From contig NZ_CP019914.1 of NCBI RefSeq assembly GCF_002214805.1, positions 2,914,001 through 2,978,000 on the forward strand: a DNA stretch of 64,000 bases, in the 5' to 3' direction. Shown piece by piece: positions 20,922-30,988 of this stretch (its first letter is position 1; the number at the start of each line of letters is the position of its first letter). The DNA is from Brachyspira hampsonii. Its GTDB lineage: Bacteria > Spirochaetota > Brachyspiria > Brachyspirales > Brachyspiraceae. A program made the translations under genes and the position numbers. The notes below the pieces were generated by a model. The model was not told the origin of the DNA, did no database searches, and was given only the letters and a program-made list of their open reading frames with translations.

Positions 20922-22853
20922 ATGTCAAAAATTAATTATTTGGGACAGTCTTATGATTTGTCCAATGGAGAGTCTTTACTAGACTTCCTTAAAAAAAATG
21001 CTAAAAAAGATTCCAAAGATGCAGTAGCTGCTAAATTTAATGGAACAGAAGTTGACCTTACATATACGCCTGAAATAGACGGCGATTTAGAATTGATACT
21101 TACAACCACCGATGAAGGTCTTGAAGTTTTAAGACACTCTACAAGCCACTTAATGGCTCAGGCTGTTAGAAGACTTTATCCTAATACTCAGGTTACTATA
21201 GGTCCTGCTATTAAAGATGGATTTTACTATGACTTTGATGCAGAAAAACCTTTTACAGAAGAAGACCTTCCGAAAATAGAAGATGAAATGAAAAAAATCA
21301 TCAAAGAAAATATACCTGTAGTAAGAAAAGTTATGAATAAAAATGAGGCTATAGAGTATTTCAAAAAAGCAAATGAGCCTTATAAAGTTGAAATTATAGA
21401 AGGTATAGATGCTGATACAGTATCTTTTTATGAACAGGGAGATTTTATAGATCTTTGCCGCGGTCCTCATGTTCCTTCTACAGGATATATAAAATCATAT
21501 AAACTTATGTCTGTAGCCGGAAGTTATTGGAGAGGGGATTCTAATAATAAAATGCTTTCTCGTATATACGGAACTGCATTTGAAAGTAAAGAAGCTTTAG
21601 ATAAATATCTCAAAAAACTCAAAGAAGCTAAAGAAAGAGATCATAGAAAATTAGGTAAAGAACTTAATTTATTTAGTTTTCATGAGGAAGGTCCCGGTTT
21701 TCCTTTCTGGCATCCTAGAGGAATGATCATTTATAAAGCAGTAGAATCATATATAAGAAATGAAAATGATAAACGCGGATATGTTGAGATAAAAACTCCT
21801 GCTATACTTAATGAAGAATTATGGCATAGAAGCGGACACTGGGATAATTATAAAGAAAATATGTATTTTACAGAGATTGATGAAACTAAATACGCTGTAA
21901 AACCTATGAACTGTCCGGGCGGTTTGATTGTTTATAATTCTAATATACATAGCTATAGAGATTTGCCTTTAAGAGTTGCTGAATTAGGTTTTGTTCATAG
22001 ACATGAGCTTTCAGGAGCTTTGCATGGACTTTTTAGAGTTAGAGCATTTACTCAAGATGATGCCCATATATTCTGTACTGAAGATCAGCTAGGCGATGAG
22101 ATTATTAATACTATTGAATATTATTTATCTGTATATAAAGACTTTGGTTTCGAGAACTTTGAAATATTTGTTTCTACTAGACCAACCAAATCAATCGGAA
22201 GCGATGAGATTTGGGAGCTTGCTACTAAGTCATTGATTAATGCTTTAGATAAATTAAAAATAAGCTATAAAATTAATGAAGGAGATGGGGCTTTCTATGG
22301 TCCTAAGATAGATTTTAATATTAAAGATGTTCTTGACAGAAACTGGCAATGCGGTACTTTACAGGTTGACTTCTCACTTCCTATGAGATTTGAAATAAGC
22401 TATGAAGGTAAAGACGGCAGAAAACATACTCCTGTAATGCTTCACAGAGCTATACTTGGATCAATGGAGCGTTTTATAGGTATATTAGTTGAGCATTATA
22501 ATGGTAAATTCCCATTGTGGCTTTCACCTTTACAAGTAGCTGTTGTTAATGTACTTGATGAAAAATCTCAGATTGACAGAGTTAATGAAGTGGCTAAAGC
22601 ATTAAAAGATGCAGGATTTAGAGTAGAAACAGATGAAGGAAATGAAAATTTAGGTACTAAGATTAAAAAATACCGCTTGCAAAGAACTCCGTATACAGTT
22701 ATAATAGGAGCAGAAGAAGTTTCTAATGGAAAGTTATCTATCAGAACTCGTTCTTCGCAAGAAATTAAAGATATGGATTTAAATGAGTTTATAGAGAAAC
22801 TCAAAAAAGAATCTAAGGAGAGAATGAATGATTCTATATTTACTACTAAATGA
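20922..22853 (+). CDS. thrS: Threonyl-tRNA synthetase
   Basis: 643 residues. It charges tRNA-Thr. Domains in order: N-terminal TGS domain (residues 1-60), the HxxxH editing-type domain (RHSTSHLMAQAVRRLYPNTQ, ... FIDLCRGPHVPSTG), the class II catalytic core (GMIIYKAVESYIRNENDKRG, VKPMNCPGGLIVY, RVRAFTQDDAHIF, GDGAFYGPKIDFNIKDVLDR, MLHRAILGSMERFIGILVEH) and the anticodon-binding domain (LSPLQVAVVNVLDE). The start at 20922 (MSKINYLGQS) has AAGAGGTG upstream; an in-frame ATG at 20874 lies near the transcription start and is less likely. It heads the classic thrS-infC-rpmI-rplT operon. Confidence 0.97.
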   Translation: MSKINYLGQSYDLSNGESLLDFLKKNAKKDSKDAVAAKFNGTEVDLTYTPEIDGDLELILTTTDEGLEVLRHSTSHLMAQAVRRLYPNTQVTIGPAIKDGFYYDFDAEKPFTEEDLPKIEDEMKKIIKENIPVVRKVMNKNEAIEYFKKANEPYKVEIIEGIDADTVSFYEQGDFIDLCRGPHVPSTGYIKSYKLMSVAGSYWRGDSNNKMLSRIYGTAFESKEALDKYLKKLKEAKERDHRKLGKELNLFSFHEEGPGFPFWHPRGMIIYKAVESYIRNENDKRGYVEIKTPAILNEELWHRSGHWDNYKENMYFTEIDETKYAVKPMNCPGGLIVYNSNIHSYRDLPLRVAELGFVHRHELSGALHGLFRVRAFTQDDAHIFCTEDQLGDEIINTIEYYLSVYKDFGFENFEIFVSTRPTKSIGSDEIWELATKSLINALDKLKISYKINEGDGAFYGPKIDFNIKDVLDRNWQCGTLQVDFSLPMRFEISYEGKDGRKHTPVMLHRAILGSMERFIGILVEHYNGKFPLWLSPLQVAVVNVLDEKSQIDRVNEVAKALKDAGFRVETDEGNENLGTKIKKYRLQRTPYTVIIGAEEVSNGKLSIRTRSSQEIKDMDLNEFIEKLKKESKERMNDSIFTTK

Positions 22854-22865
22854 GGTAGATAAATA

Positions 22866-23456
22866 ATGGCAACAGTAAAAAAAGAAGGAGAGAGAATTAA
22901 TCAATTTATTACTGCACCAGAAGTTAGAGTTGTGCATGATGAGAGGGGAAGTCTTGGTGTAATGAGTATTAAAGATGCTCTTGCATTAGCAAAAAGCGAA
23001 GGTTCAGATTTGGTGGAGATAGCTCCTACAGCAGAACCTCCTGTTTGTAAGATTATCAATTATGGTAAGTATAAATTTGATATTCAGAAAAAGAGTAAAG
23101 AAGCTAAGAAAAAGCAGAAATTAGTTCAGCTTAAAGAAATTAAGATGCGTCCTCAGATAAGCATACATGATTACAACTTTAAAATGAAGCATATTCGTGA
23201 ATTCTTAGATGAAGGTAATAAGGTAAAAATTACTATAATGTTTAGGGGTAGGGAAATGGCTCATACTGAATTCGGCTATGAACTTATCAATAAAATTATA
23301 CAGGATTTAGAAAATGAAGCTTCTACGGAAAAACCTGCTAAATTAGAAGGTAAGAATCTATCAGCAGTGCTTAATCCGGTAAAAGCAAAAAAAACTGCTT
23401 CTGATTCTGAAGGTTCTTCTGCCAAAAAAGAATCTTCTGGAAATACTGAAGAATAA
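22866..23456 (+). CDS. infC: Translation initiation factor IF-3
   Basis: 196 residues. The N domain has VRVVHDERGSLGVMSIKDAL, the linker YGKYKFDIQKKSKEAKKKQK, and the C domain QLKEIKMRPQISIHDYNFKM, FRGREMAHTEFGYEL. It prevents 50S joining and checks the start codon on the 30S subunit. A C-terminal extension of about 30 residues (KKTASDSEGSSAKKESSGNT) is low-complexity and longer than in E. coli. It follows thrS by 12 bases. The start is ATG here, unlike the AUU of E. coli infC. Confidence 0.97.
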   Translation: MATVKKEGERINQFITAPEVRVVHDERGSLGVMSIKDALALAKSEGSDLVEIAPTAEPPVCKIINYGKYKFDIQKKSKEAKKKQKLVQLKEIKMRPQISIHDYNFKMKHIREFLDEGNKVKITIMFRGREMAHTEFGYELINKIIQDLENEASTEKPAKLEGKNLSAVLNPVKAKKTASDSEGSSAKKESSGNTEE

Positions 23457-23493
23457 TAAATATATTTTTCAAAATATTATAATAGCCCACTAG

Positions 23494-23518
23494 CTATATG
23501 TACTTATCATACATATAG
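23494..23518 (+). promoter_or_regulatory. Hairpin in the infC-rpmI gap
   Basis: 9-bp perfect arms CTATATGTA/TACATATAG with a 7-base loop in the 102-base gap before rpmI. In several bacteria a leader in this region is bound by ribosomal protein L20 to repress rpmI-rplT. This hairpin could serve that role, but no L20 site consensus was recognised. Confidence 0.35.
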
Positions 23519-23558
23519 ATTGAGCATACAGTAAATATAATTAAAAGGATATTAGTTT

Positions 23559-23762
23559 ATGAAACAAAAATTAAAAACAAAAAGCGGTGCAAAAAAACGT
23601 TTTAGATTTTCTAAAACAGGTAAAGTTAAATTTGCTCATGCATTTGGTAGCCACAAATTCTTAAGCAAAAGACCTGACACTAAAAGAAAATATCGTAAAG
23701 CTAGAATAGCTGATGATACTAATATGTTAGAAATGCCAAGATTAATGCCTTACGGCAGATAA
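23559..23762 (+). CDS. rpmI: 50S ribosomal protein L35
   Basis: 67 residues, full length: [20 protein letters not shown] at the start and [14 protein letters not shown]-like [14 protein letters not shown] at the end. AAAGGATATTAGTTT provides the ribosome site. It is 14 bases upstream of rplT. Confidence 0.97.
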   Translation: MKQKLKTKSGAKKRFRFSKTGKVKFAHAFGSHKFLSKRPDTKRKYRKARIADDTNMLEMPRLMPYGR

Positions 23763-23776
23763 TAAAGGAGACTAAA

Positions 23777-24130
23777 ATGAGAGCAGTTAGCGGTGTAGTA
23801 AGAAAGAAAAAAGTTAAAAAAATATTAAAGATGGCTAAAGGTTACTATGGTTCTCATAGTAAGCAAATGAAACAAGCTAAAGAAGCTGTAATAAGAGGCT
23901 TAAAATACGCTTATCGTGATAGAAGACAGAAAAAAAGAATGATGAGACGCTTATGGACTTTAAGAATCAATGCAGCTTGCAGACCTTTAGGGATATCTTA
24001 CAGTAAGTTCATTAACGGACTTAAAAAAGCTAATGTTATAATTGACAGAAAAGCTTTATCTAATTTGGCTATTGATGATTATAAAGCATTCGAAGCTGTA
24101 GTTGAGGTAGCTAAAAAAGCACTTGCTTAA
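23777..24130 (+). CDS. rplT: 50S ribosomal protein L20
   Basis: 117 residues, full length. Typical blocks are [60 protein letters not shown] and [20 protein letters not shown]. It is an early-assembly protein of the 50S subunit and in many bacteria the feedback repressor of its own operon. It is the last gene of the thrS operon and is followed by a terminator at 24169. Confidence 0.97.
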   Translation: MRAVSGVVRKKKVKKILKMAKGYYGSHSKQMKQAKEAVIRGLKYAYRDRRQKKRMMRRLWTLRINAACRPLGISYSKFINGLKKANVIIDRKALSNLAIDDYKAFEAVVEVAKKALA

Positions 24131-24168
24131 AAATTAGACTTAAAAAATATTTACTTATGTATAAAATC

Positions 24169-24210
24169 ACCGTTGGTATTCTTAAGAATTCCGACGGTTT
24201 TTTTATTTTT
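24169..24210 (+). terminator. Intrinsic terminator of the thrS-rplT operon
   Basis: ACCGTTGG (24169-24176) pairs with CCGACGGT (24191-24198) with one T-G pair, followed by a T-rich tract. Confidence 0.85.
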
Positions 24211-24237
24211 TTATAAAAATATTAAAGTTAATTTCCA

Positions 24238-24334
24238 AGCGTCCGATAATATATTTAGTTGATTGGACTACCCCCCAATAACTATATTTGTAATAAGCCG
24301 CTTTGTTCATCCCACAAAAGCGGTTTATTTTTTT
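24238..24334 (+). ncRNA. Two-hairpin structured segment ending in a second terminator
   Basis: GTCCGAT (24241-24247) can pair with ATTGGAC (24262-24268, one G-T), a C-rich linker follows, and a 13-bp hairpin (24292-24304 with 24317-24329, one G-T) ends in TTTTTTT. It lies after the rplT terminator and before any gene. It could be a small RNA made by readthrough, or simply a second terminator. No promoter is clear. The remaining 24335-24576 holds only the gene fragment noted separately. Confidence 0.4.
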
Positions 24335-24408
24335 AACTATTTTTTATAATAAAGCTTTAATATTAAAAATATTATATATTAGTTAACCTTTTCCATAGAT
24401 ATGTTAAG

Positions 24409-24510
24409 TATTCAAGTTTCCCAAGCAAATTATTTTTTGAGCTTTTAGGTTATACATCTTTAGAACATCAAGAATTAATAAAAAATCAGTTCAATATGAA
24501 AAATATTTAA
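24409..24510 (+). pseudogene. Possible 3' remnant of a decayed gene
   Basis: An open frame without a start, reading YSSFPSKLFFELLGYTSLEH then QELIKNQFNMKNI and a stop at 24510. The pattern SK-x-FFE-x-LGYT followed by a helical end resembles the C-terminal part of small DUF6883-like proteins. Upstream frames are broken by stops. It is short, so chance is possible. Confidence 0.25.
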
Positions 24511-24576
24511 AAATTCTCTATTAAAAAAAATTATTTTTAATATATAATACTTATTCAAAATTTTAATTATTATTTT

Positions 24577-25485
24577 ATGGAGTCTTGCTTCATTATGAAA
24601 AAGTTTATACCAATTCTTCCTATATTATCCGGTATATTTTGGGGCGGCGGCGGAATATTTATCAGAAGACTTATGGAATTAAATATAAATAGTTTTACTG
24701 TAGTTTCTTCAAGAGTTATTTTAGCAAGCATAATATTTTTTATAAGCGTATTTTTATATGACAGATCTTTGGTAAAAATAAAATTAAAAGATTTATGGAT
24801 ATTTATTTCAGCCGGAATACTTGGAATATTAGGTCTTAATATTTGCTATAATGAGGCAGTAAAGCAATTATCATTATCTTTGTCCGCTATTCTTTTAAGT
24901 TTATCTCCTATATTTGTTTTAATATTTGCCAATATATTTTTTAAAGAGAAAATCACAGCAAAAAAAATTATTTGTATGATACTAGCATTATTAGGCTGTT
25001 TCTTTGCAAGCGGAATACTTGAAACTAATGAAACTATGCATTGGACATATTTTGGTATATTTATAGGTTTTTTAGGAGCTTTTTTCTACGGACTTTACAG
25101 CATATTCTCTAAACTTGCTATAATAAAAAATTATAATACATTGACAGTTACATTGTATGCCTTGATAAGCATAGCAGTAATATCACTTCCTTTTACTGAT
25201 TGGAAAGCTCTTTCAAATGTTGTAATAGAAAATGGTTCAGGAATGTTGATTTTTATGCTTTTTCATTCTCTTTGTACATCAGTATTTCCTTATGCATTTT
25301 TTACTATAGCTTTAGGTTATATGGATGCTGGAAAGGCTTCTATATTGGCATCAGGAGAGCCTATAGCGGCAATGTTTTTTGGAATATTCTTTTATCATGA
25401 AATTCCTACTGTACTTTCTGTTATAGGTGTATTATTAACATTGACTGCTTTGACTTTGCTTAGTTTACCTGAAAAAAATAAATAA
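24577..25485 (+). CDS. EamA/DMT-superfamily transporter
   Basis: 302 residues with ten hydrophobic helices arranged as two EamA repeats (e.g. SGIFWGGGGIFIRRLMELNI, VFPYAFFTIALGYMDAGKAS, ILASGEPIAAMFFGIFFYHE). Members export or import metabolites such as amino acids; the substrate cannot be told from sequence. Two starts are possible: 24577 (no ribosome site) and 24595 (MKKFIPILP, GGAG 12 bases upstream). It stands alone between the L20 region and a peptidase gene. Confidence 0.85.
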   Translation: MESCFIMKKFIPILPILSGIFWGGGGIFIRRLMELNINSFTVVSSRVILASIIFFISVFLYDRSLVKIKLKDLWIFISAGILGILGLNICYNEAVKQLSLSLSAILLSLSPIFVLIFANIFFKEKITAKKIICMILALLGCFFASGILETNETMHWTYFGIFIGFLGAFFYGLYSIFSKLAIIKNYNTLTVTLYALISIAVISLPFTDWKALSNVVIENGSGMLIFMLFHSLCTSVFPYAFFTIALGYMDAGKASILASGEPIAAMFFGIFFYHEIPTVLSVIGVLLTLTALTLLSLPEKNK

Positions 25486-25558
25486 TTTATATACAAATAA
25501 TATATTACAGTATATAATGCATTTTAATAATTTTTGAGTTTTTAAAGGAATTATTTTT

Positions 25559-26635
25559 ATGAATGCTAATAGATTAAACAGAGTTATTGATTCTATGAAA
25601 GAAAAAGATATTTATCAATTTGTTATAACAGATAGAATGTCAATATATTATCTTACAAATATTAATATACATTCGGGAGAAAGATTTTTAGGACTTTATA
25701 TTAATCAGGATAATGAAGTTCATCTTATTAATAATCAGCTTTTTCCATTAAATAATAATGATATAGATATTTTATACTATTCAGATACAGAAAGTGCTGT
25801 TAAAAAACTGTCTAAGTTTGTACATAAAGATAAAAATATCGGAATTGATAAAGCTATGACATCAAATTTCCTTCTTGAGATGATGGATCTTAATATTGCA
25901 GAAAGTTATTTAAATGCGTCAAGCTGTATAGACTATGTAAGAATGCAAAAGGATGAAGAAGAAATAAAAAAGATGATAAAGGCATCAGAGATTAATGATA
26001 AAAGTATGAATGATATTATTAATTTTATAAAAGCCGGCATGAAAGAGATTGATGTATTAGAGGAATTGAAACTTATATATAAAAGAAATGGAGTAGACGG
26101 AGGTTTTTCATTTACACCAATAATAGCTTTTGCAGAGAATGCTGCTAATCCTCATTATTCTACAGGCAATACTATGATAGGAGATAATGGATGTTTAGTT
26201 ATAGATATGGGCTGTATGCATGATGGGTATTGTTCGGATATGACTAGAACTATATTTTTTGGAGAGCCTGATGATGAGGCTAAAAAAATATATAATATAG
26301 TAAAAACTGCTAATGAAAGAGCTATTGATAAAGTAAAAGAAGGATTAAAATTTTCAGATATAGATAATGAGGCGCGTTCATATATAACAGAAAATGGATA
26401 TGGAGAATATTTTACCCATAGAACTGGGCATTGCATAGGTATGGATGTTCATGAATATGGAGATGTTAGTTCTGTTCATCATTCATTATTAAAAGAGGGT
26501 ATGATATTCTCAATAGAACCAGGTATTTATTGCTATGATAAGAAAGTTGGTGTAAGAATAGAGGATTTGATACTTGTAACTAAAGAGGGACATAAAAACT
26601 TGAATAGTTTCACAAAAGAAATGATAATAAAATAA
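25559..26635 (+). CDS. M24-family Xaa-Pro peptidase
   Basis: 358 residues. The N-terminal creatinase-like domain (1-~130) precedes the pita-bread metallopeptidase domain. All five metal ligands are seen: D216 (VIDMGCMH), D227 (CSDMTRT), H291 (RTGHCIGMDVHE), E320 (FSIEPGIY) and E335 (VRIEDLIL). It probably removes N-terminal residues before proline or cleaves Xaa-Pro dipeptides in the cytoplasm. AAAGGAATTATTTTT precedes the ATG. Confidence 0.92.
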   Translation: MNANRLNRVIDSMKEKDIYQFVITDRMSIYYLTNINIHSGERFLGLYINQDNEVHLINNQLFPLNNNDIDILYYSDTESAVKKLSKFVHKDKNIGIDKAMTSNFLLEMMDLNIAESYLNASSCIDYVRMQKDEEEIKKMIKASEINDKSMNDIINFIKAGMKEIDVLEELKLIYKRNGVDGGFSFTPIIAFAENAANPHYSTGNTMIGDNGCLVIDMGCMHDGYCSDMTRTIFFGEPDDEAKKIYNIVKTANERAIDKVKEGLKFSDIDNEARSYITENGYGEYFTHRTGHCIGMDVHEYGDVSSVHHSLLKEGMIFSIEPGIYCYDKKVGVRIEDLILVTKEGHKNLNSFTKEMIIK

Positions 26636-26803
26636 TAGAATCATATATTAAAAAATATTTAGTTAATGTAAAAAAATTATTCTATTTTATATAATTAACA
26701 TAATAAAATTCTTTATTTGACTTTAATTGAAATTTACATTATTATTAATATTCTACTATAATTATATTTTTGTTATAATAATTTTTATTAAAGGGATAGT
26801 AAA

Positions 26804-28000
26804 ATGGGAGATAAACAATACAGTATTGATGAATCTATAGAATTAATTACAAGAGGAATCAGCGAAGTTATAGGTTTGGAAGAAATAAAAGAAAAATTAA
26901 AAAGCGGCAAGCAATTAACAGTAAAAGCCGGATTTGATCCTACCGCACCTGATATACATTTAGGACATACTGTACTTTTGAGAAAAATGAGGCATTTTCA
27001 ATTATTGGGTCATAAAGTTATATTCTTAATAGGCGATTTTACTGGAAGAATAGGAGATCCTTCAGGTAAAACTAAAACAAGACCAAGACTTACTTTAGAA
27101 GATGTTTTAAGGAATGCTGAAACTTATAAGCAGCAGGTTTTTAAAATTTTGGATCCTGAAAAAACTATAGTTGAATTTAATTCTAAATGGCTTGAGAAAA
27201 TGAGTTTTGCAGATGTACTTGGACTTACTTCAAGATATACTGTAGCTCAGATGATAGAAAGAGATGATTTTTCTAAAAGGTACAAAAACGGACAGCCTAT
27301 TAGTATTATGGAATTTTTATATCCATTAGCACAAGGATATGATTCTGTTGCTTTGGAATGCGATGTTGAGCTTGGAGGAAATGATCAGAAATTTAATTTG
27401 CTTGTAGGAAGAACTTTAATGAAGGAGTATGGATTATCTCCTCAGGCTGTTATTACTGTTCCTTTATTAGAAGGTTTAGACGGTGTTGAAAAGATGAGTA
27501 AATCATTAGGAAATTATATAGGAATATATGACAGTCCTAAAGATATGTATGGTAAAGCTATGAGCATACCAGATAGTTTAATATCTAAGTATATGGAGCT
27601 TCTTACAGATATACCTATAGATGATATAAAGAATTATGTTAAAGCTATGGAGAATGGTGAAAATCCTAGAAATATAAAAGGTATATTAGCAAAAGAGATA
27701 GTAAAAATATATCATGGAGAGTCAGAAGCATTGAACGCTGAAGAAGAGTTTAAAAGAATATTCAGTTCTAAAGGACTTCCTGATGAAATAGAAGAAGTTG
27801 TTATTAATAAAGATGATAATATTTTAAATGTATTATCAATTTGCATGTCATCAGAAAGTAAATCTAATTTGAAAAGGCTTGTTTCTCAGGGAAGTGTTGC
27901 TTTGGATAATGAAAAGATAAATGATATAAATTTTTTGATTTCTAAAGAGGGGATTTTAAAAGTAGGCAAACGCAATTTCTTTAAAATTAAATTCTCTTAA
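26804..28000 (+). CDS. tyrS: Tyrosyl-tRNA synthetase
   Basis: 398 residues. The class I motifs are HLGH (52-55, in [14 protein letters not shown]) and KMSKS (230-234). The tyrosine-binding region [20 protein letters not shown] and [14 protein letters not shown] are present, and an S4-like RNA-binding domain ends the protein ([20 protein letters not shown]). An extended -10 (TG-T-TATAAT at 26771-26779) lies about 25 bases before the ATG, and AAAGGGATAG gives the ribosome site. Confidence 0.96.
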   Translation: MGDKQYSIDESIELITRGISEVIGLEEIKEKLKSGKQLTVKAGFDPTAPDIHLGHTVLLRKMRHFQLLGHKVIFLIGDFTGRIGDPSGKTKTRPRLTLEDVLRNAETYKQQVFKILDPEKTIVEFNSKWLEKMSFADVLGLTSRYTVAQMIERDDFSKRYKNGQPISIMEFLYPLAQGYDSVALECDVELGGNDQKFNLLVGRTLMKEYGLSPQAVITVPLLEGLDGVEKMSKSLGNYIGIYDSPKDMYGKAMSIPDSLISKYMELLTDIPIDDIKNYVKAMENGENPRNIKGILAKEIVKIYHGESEALNAEEEFKRIFSSKGLPDEIEEVVINKDDNILNVLSICMSSESKSNLKRLVSQGSVALDNEKINDINFLISKEGILKVGKRNFFKIKFS

Positions 28001-28028
28001 AGTTAGTAATTGAGTTTTAGAGGATAGA

Positions 28029-30968
28029 ATGCGAATCTTTGTCTTGTTATTATTTACATTAATATTTAATGTGTGTCTTTATGCTCAGGATACTAATGCA
28101 GATAATACTATTGCAACAAATAATAATACCATTTCTGCTAACAATAGAGGTGAAAGTGCAATAATGCAGATAAATAGATTCGATGCCAGAAGAAACCCTG
28201 TATCATTCATTAATTTAGTTAATTTTACTCCGTATTATGTATTACAGGAATATGCCAAAGTTAATAATATAGAAATTTACCCTTATGATACGGAAGCTAC
28301 TTTAAGGGCTAGAATAATAGAAAGACAAGTAAATATAAAACAAGAAGTTATTAGAGGCAATGAAGAAGTAAGAGAGATAGCAAGAACTACTATAAACAAA
28401 GGCGGCTCACAAGTAGAACTCGTAGGAGCTGATTTTGCTGAAAGATATGCAGTGGAAGAGGCAGGCGAGGAACTTATATCATTATATGGTAATGTTACTA
28501 TGAAAATGTATAATAATACATTAATAGCAGACAAAGTTGTTTATAGTTTAAAAACGGGTGAGGTTTTTGCTTCCGGAGACATAACTGTAGAGTCATCTGA
28601 TACTACTCTTAAAGGTGAATGGTTTATGCTGAATAGAGAAAATAAAAAAGGTATTCTATTCGGCGGCGGTACAAAATTTATGAGTTTTACTGTTGAAGGC
28701 CGTATCATAAAATTCAATGATCAGGATTTTTTTGCGGAGAACAGCAGTGTAAGTTTTTCCCGTCTTACGCCTGTAGCCCATGATTTTTTAGCCAGCAGAG
28801 TTTATCTTTGGGACAGTAAAAAAATGATGGTATTTAATAGTATTTATAGGGTAGGAAGACAGCCTGTGTTCTATTTTCCTCTATTTATTCAAAATAATTT
28901 TGGTACGGGTATCATATCTTCTTTCGGGGAATCTTTAAGAGAAGGTGTTTATATACAGAATTATAAAATATTTGATTTGTACGGAGTTAAGCATAAAGTA
29001 AGATTTGATGCTTATCAGAAATTAGGTTTTTTGATTGGCGATGAGATAAGATATACAAGTCAGTATCAGAATTTGGCTCTAGATGCCATGTTTGCTTTAG
29101 GAAGACAGTACTATTTATTTGACTCTTATATTACTTCAAGTATAGGTTATGGTACTAGGTATGTTAACTATTTTGCATCAGGAGAGTCAGGAAAGTTCGT
29201 ACCTAGATACAAATTTCAATATGATCATACAATTCAATTATACAGCAGTCAAAATATTAATAGTTATATTACAGGAAAACTTAATTTAAATAGCGATTTA
29301 TATTTTAGATCCGACTTTTACAATCAAAGAGGACAGTTTGATATACTTACATTCTTTACCTCTATTACAGGTAATTTGCAGGATATTGGAGATTCTTATC
29401 CTGAAAGCTATATTGAAAATTCTGTATATGTTAATAATAATATTTACGGAGTAAATTTGAAAGTTGGAGCAGAATGGGATTTAGAAGCTGTTAGAAATAT
29501 ATCAGTTGATGTTAATACTAATTTCGATTATTATATGCCTAAACCATATAAACTTATTCTTCCTTCTGTAGAGGCTAGTTATGGATCCGTATTTGGAGAT
29601 GAAACATCTTATTACTTCCCAAATCTTAATATTAACTATAATTTAAGAGCTAATTATAATCATACTATTAATTATAAAACATCAGAAGGTATTGCTTTTT
29701 ACAATAATCCTATGCTTGATTCACAATTAAATGATAAACTTTCTGAGAGGGATAATCTTAATTTATACGGAGATGTATCAAGGACTTTTACTAATGATTT
29801 TTTAAGGTTTGTGCCTAGTGTTAATATGGAATATTCATATCAAAATAGTATATCTCCTTCAGCTGAAGATTTGATTTATGATAAAGATAATACTTACATT
29901 GGTATAGGAACAGGAATGAATTTTTCTATGTTTTTACCTTACAGCATTCTGCCTTATAATTTTACTAAATATTTTGAACCTACTATAAGATGGGATACTA
30001 CTTACACTTTGGGATATAGATTTAAAGAAAAGTATGTTGATAATGATTATGGAAATTCACAATTGGGGGAATTTAATAATCATAATTTTACAACTAGATT
30101 TTCAATGGGAGGAACTGGATACAGTTTATTTTATTTACCTGATTTAAATCTTAATATGGAAACTTTCATAACAACAGGTTATGATTTTATACCTACATAC
30201 AATGCAGAAACTAAAACTTATCAAGTAGAACTTTCCACAAATAATATGCTTACAACTGAAGTAGGTGCTTCTGCAAGGCTTTTATATAATCAGTCTTATA
30301 TATCTTATGATGTAACAAGGAATTTATTAGGCACTAATTTAACAGCTAATAGAATAAATGCATATTTCCACTTTCCTATACCTTTAGGAAAAATTACAGA
30401 TTGGATTTTAATAAAAAATAATAGAAAGCCTTTTTTTGACGGTATAGTTAATGATTTTAATTTATATTTTGGATTTGCCTTTACTCATGATTTTATTAAT
30501 TATAGATATAATACAGCATCTTTCACATTCGGTATAGAACTTCAGGTTTTAGAGCAATGGAAATTCAGAATATCAACTACTAGTGCAAATGAAAATACCT
30601 ACAGATATATAAAATCTTATGCAGAAGAGGAAAATCAAACTTGGGTTAATCCTTTTTGGGATATTATAAATTCATTCAATTTTTCTGATTCTAAAAAAAG
30701 AACGGATAGTTTATTTAAATTAAAATCCATAGAGGCTAGTATTTGGCATGAATTAGATGGATGGCAGATTCAGGCTACTTTCGCTGTAAGACCTTCTACA
30801 CTTCCTTCTGATATTACTTCAGGTTCTGTAAAAGGTATTTATTGGAATAAAGAGTTTTGGATTGAATTTACTCTTACAGACTTTCCTAGTGTTGGGCTTC
30901 CTAGAAAAGAATATGACCTTAACAGTACAATTACTGATTTGCAAGATACTGCAGCTACTACGCAATAA
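28029..30968 (+). CDS. LptD/OstA-like outer-membrane assembly protein
   Basis: 979 residues. A cleavable signal (MRIFVLLLFTLIFNVCLYAQ) leads to a periplasmic beta-jellyroll OstA-like part (~residues 140-250: LYGNVTMKMYNNTLIADKVV, GEVFASGDITVESSDTTLKG, VEGRIIKFNDQDFFAENSSV). A long barrel region follows, rich in alternating Tyr/Asn strands and the block PVFYFPLFIQNNFGTG. This is the layout of LptD, which inserts lipopolysaccharide or lipooligosaccharide into the outer membrane. It starts 28 bases after tyrS and is followed by an exported ankyrin gene after 20 bases. Confidence 0.82.
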   Translation: MRIFVLLLFTLIFNVCLYAQDTNADNTIATNNNTISANNRGESAIMQINRFDARRNPVSFINLVNFTPYYVLQEYAKVNNIEIYPYDTEATLRARIIERQVNIKQEVIRGNEEVREIARTTINKGGSQVELVGADFAERYAVEEAGEELISLYGNVTMKMYNNTLIADKVVYSLKTGEVFASGDITVESSDTTLKGEWFMLNRENKKGILFGGGTKFMSFTVEGRIIKFNDQDFFAENSSVSFSRLTPVAHDFLASRVYLWDSKKMMVFNSIYRVGRQPVFYFPLFIQNNFGTGIISSFGESLREGVYIQNYKIFDLYGVKHKVRFDAYQKLGFLIGDEIRYTSQYQNLALDAMFALGRQYYLFDSYITSSIGYGTRYVNYFASGESGKFVPRYKFQYDHTIQLYSSQNINSYITGKLNLNSDLYFRSDFYNQRGQFDILTFFTSITGNLQDIGDSYPESYIENSVYVNNNIYGVNLKVGAEWDLEAVRNISVDVNTNFDYYMPKPYKLILPSVEASYGSVFGDETSYYFPNLNINYNLRANYNHTINYKTSEGIAFYNNPMLDSQLNDKLSERDNLNLYGDVSRTFTNDFLRFVPSVNMEYSYQNSISPSAEDLIYDKDNTYIGIGTGMNFSMFLPYSILPYNFTKYFEPTIRWDTTYTLGYRFKEKYVDNDYGNSQLGEFNNHNFTTRFSMGGTGYSLFYLPDLNLNMETFITTGYDFIPTYNAETKTYQVELSTNNMLTTEVGASARLLYNQSYISYDVTRNLLGTNLTANRINAYFHFPIPLGKITDWILIKNNRKPFFDGIVNDFNLYFGFAFTHDFINYRYNTASFTFGIELQVLEQWKFRISTTSANENTYRYIKSYAEEENQTWVNPFWDIINSFNFSDSKKRTDSLFKLKSIEASIWHELDGWQIQATFAVRPSTLPSDITSGSVKGIYWNKEFWIEFTLTDFPSVGLPRKEYDLNSTITDLQDTAATTQ

Positions 30969-30988
30969 TTATTATAATAGGGTTTTTT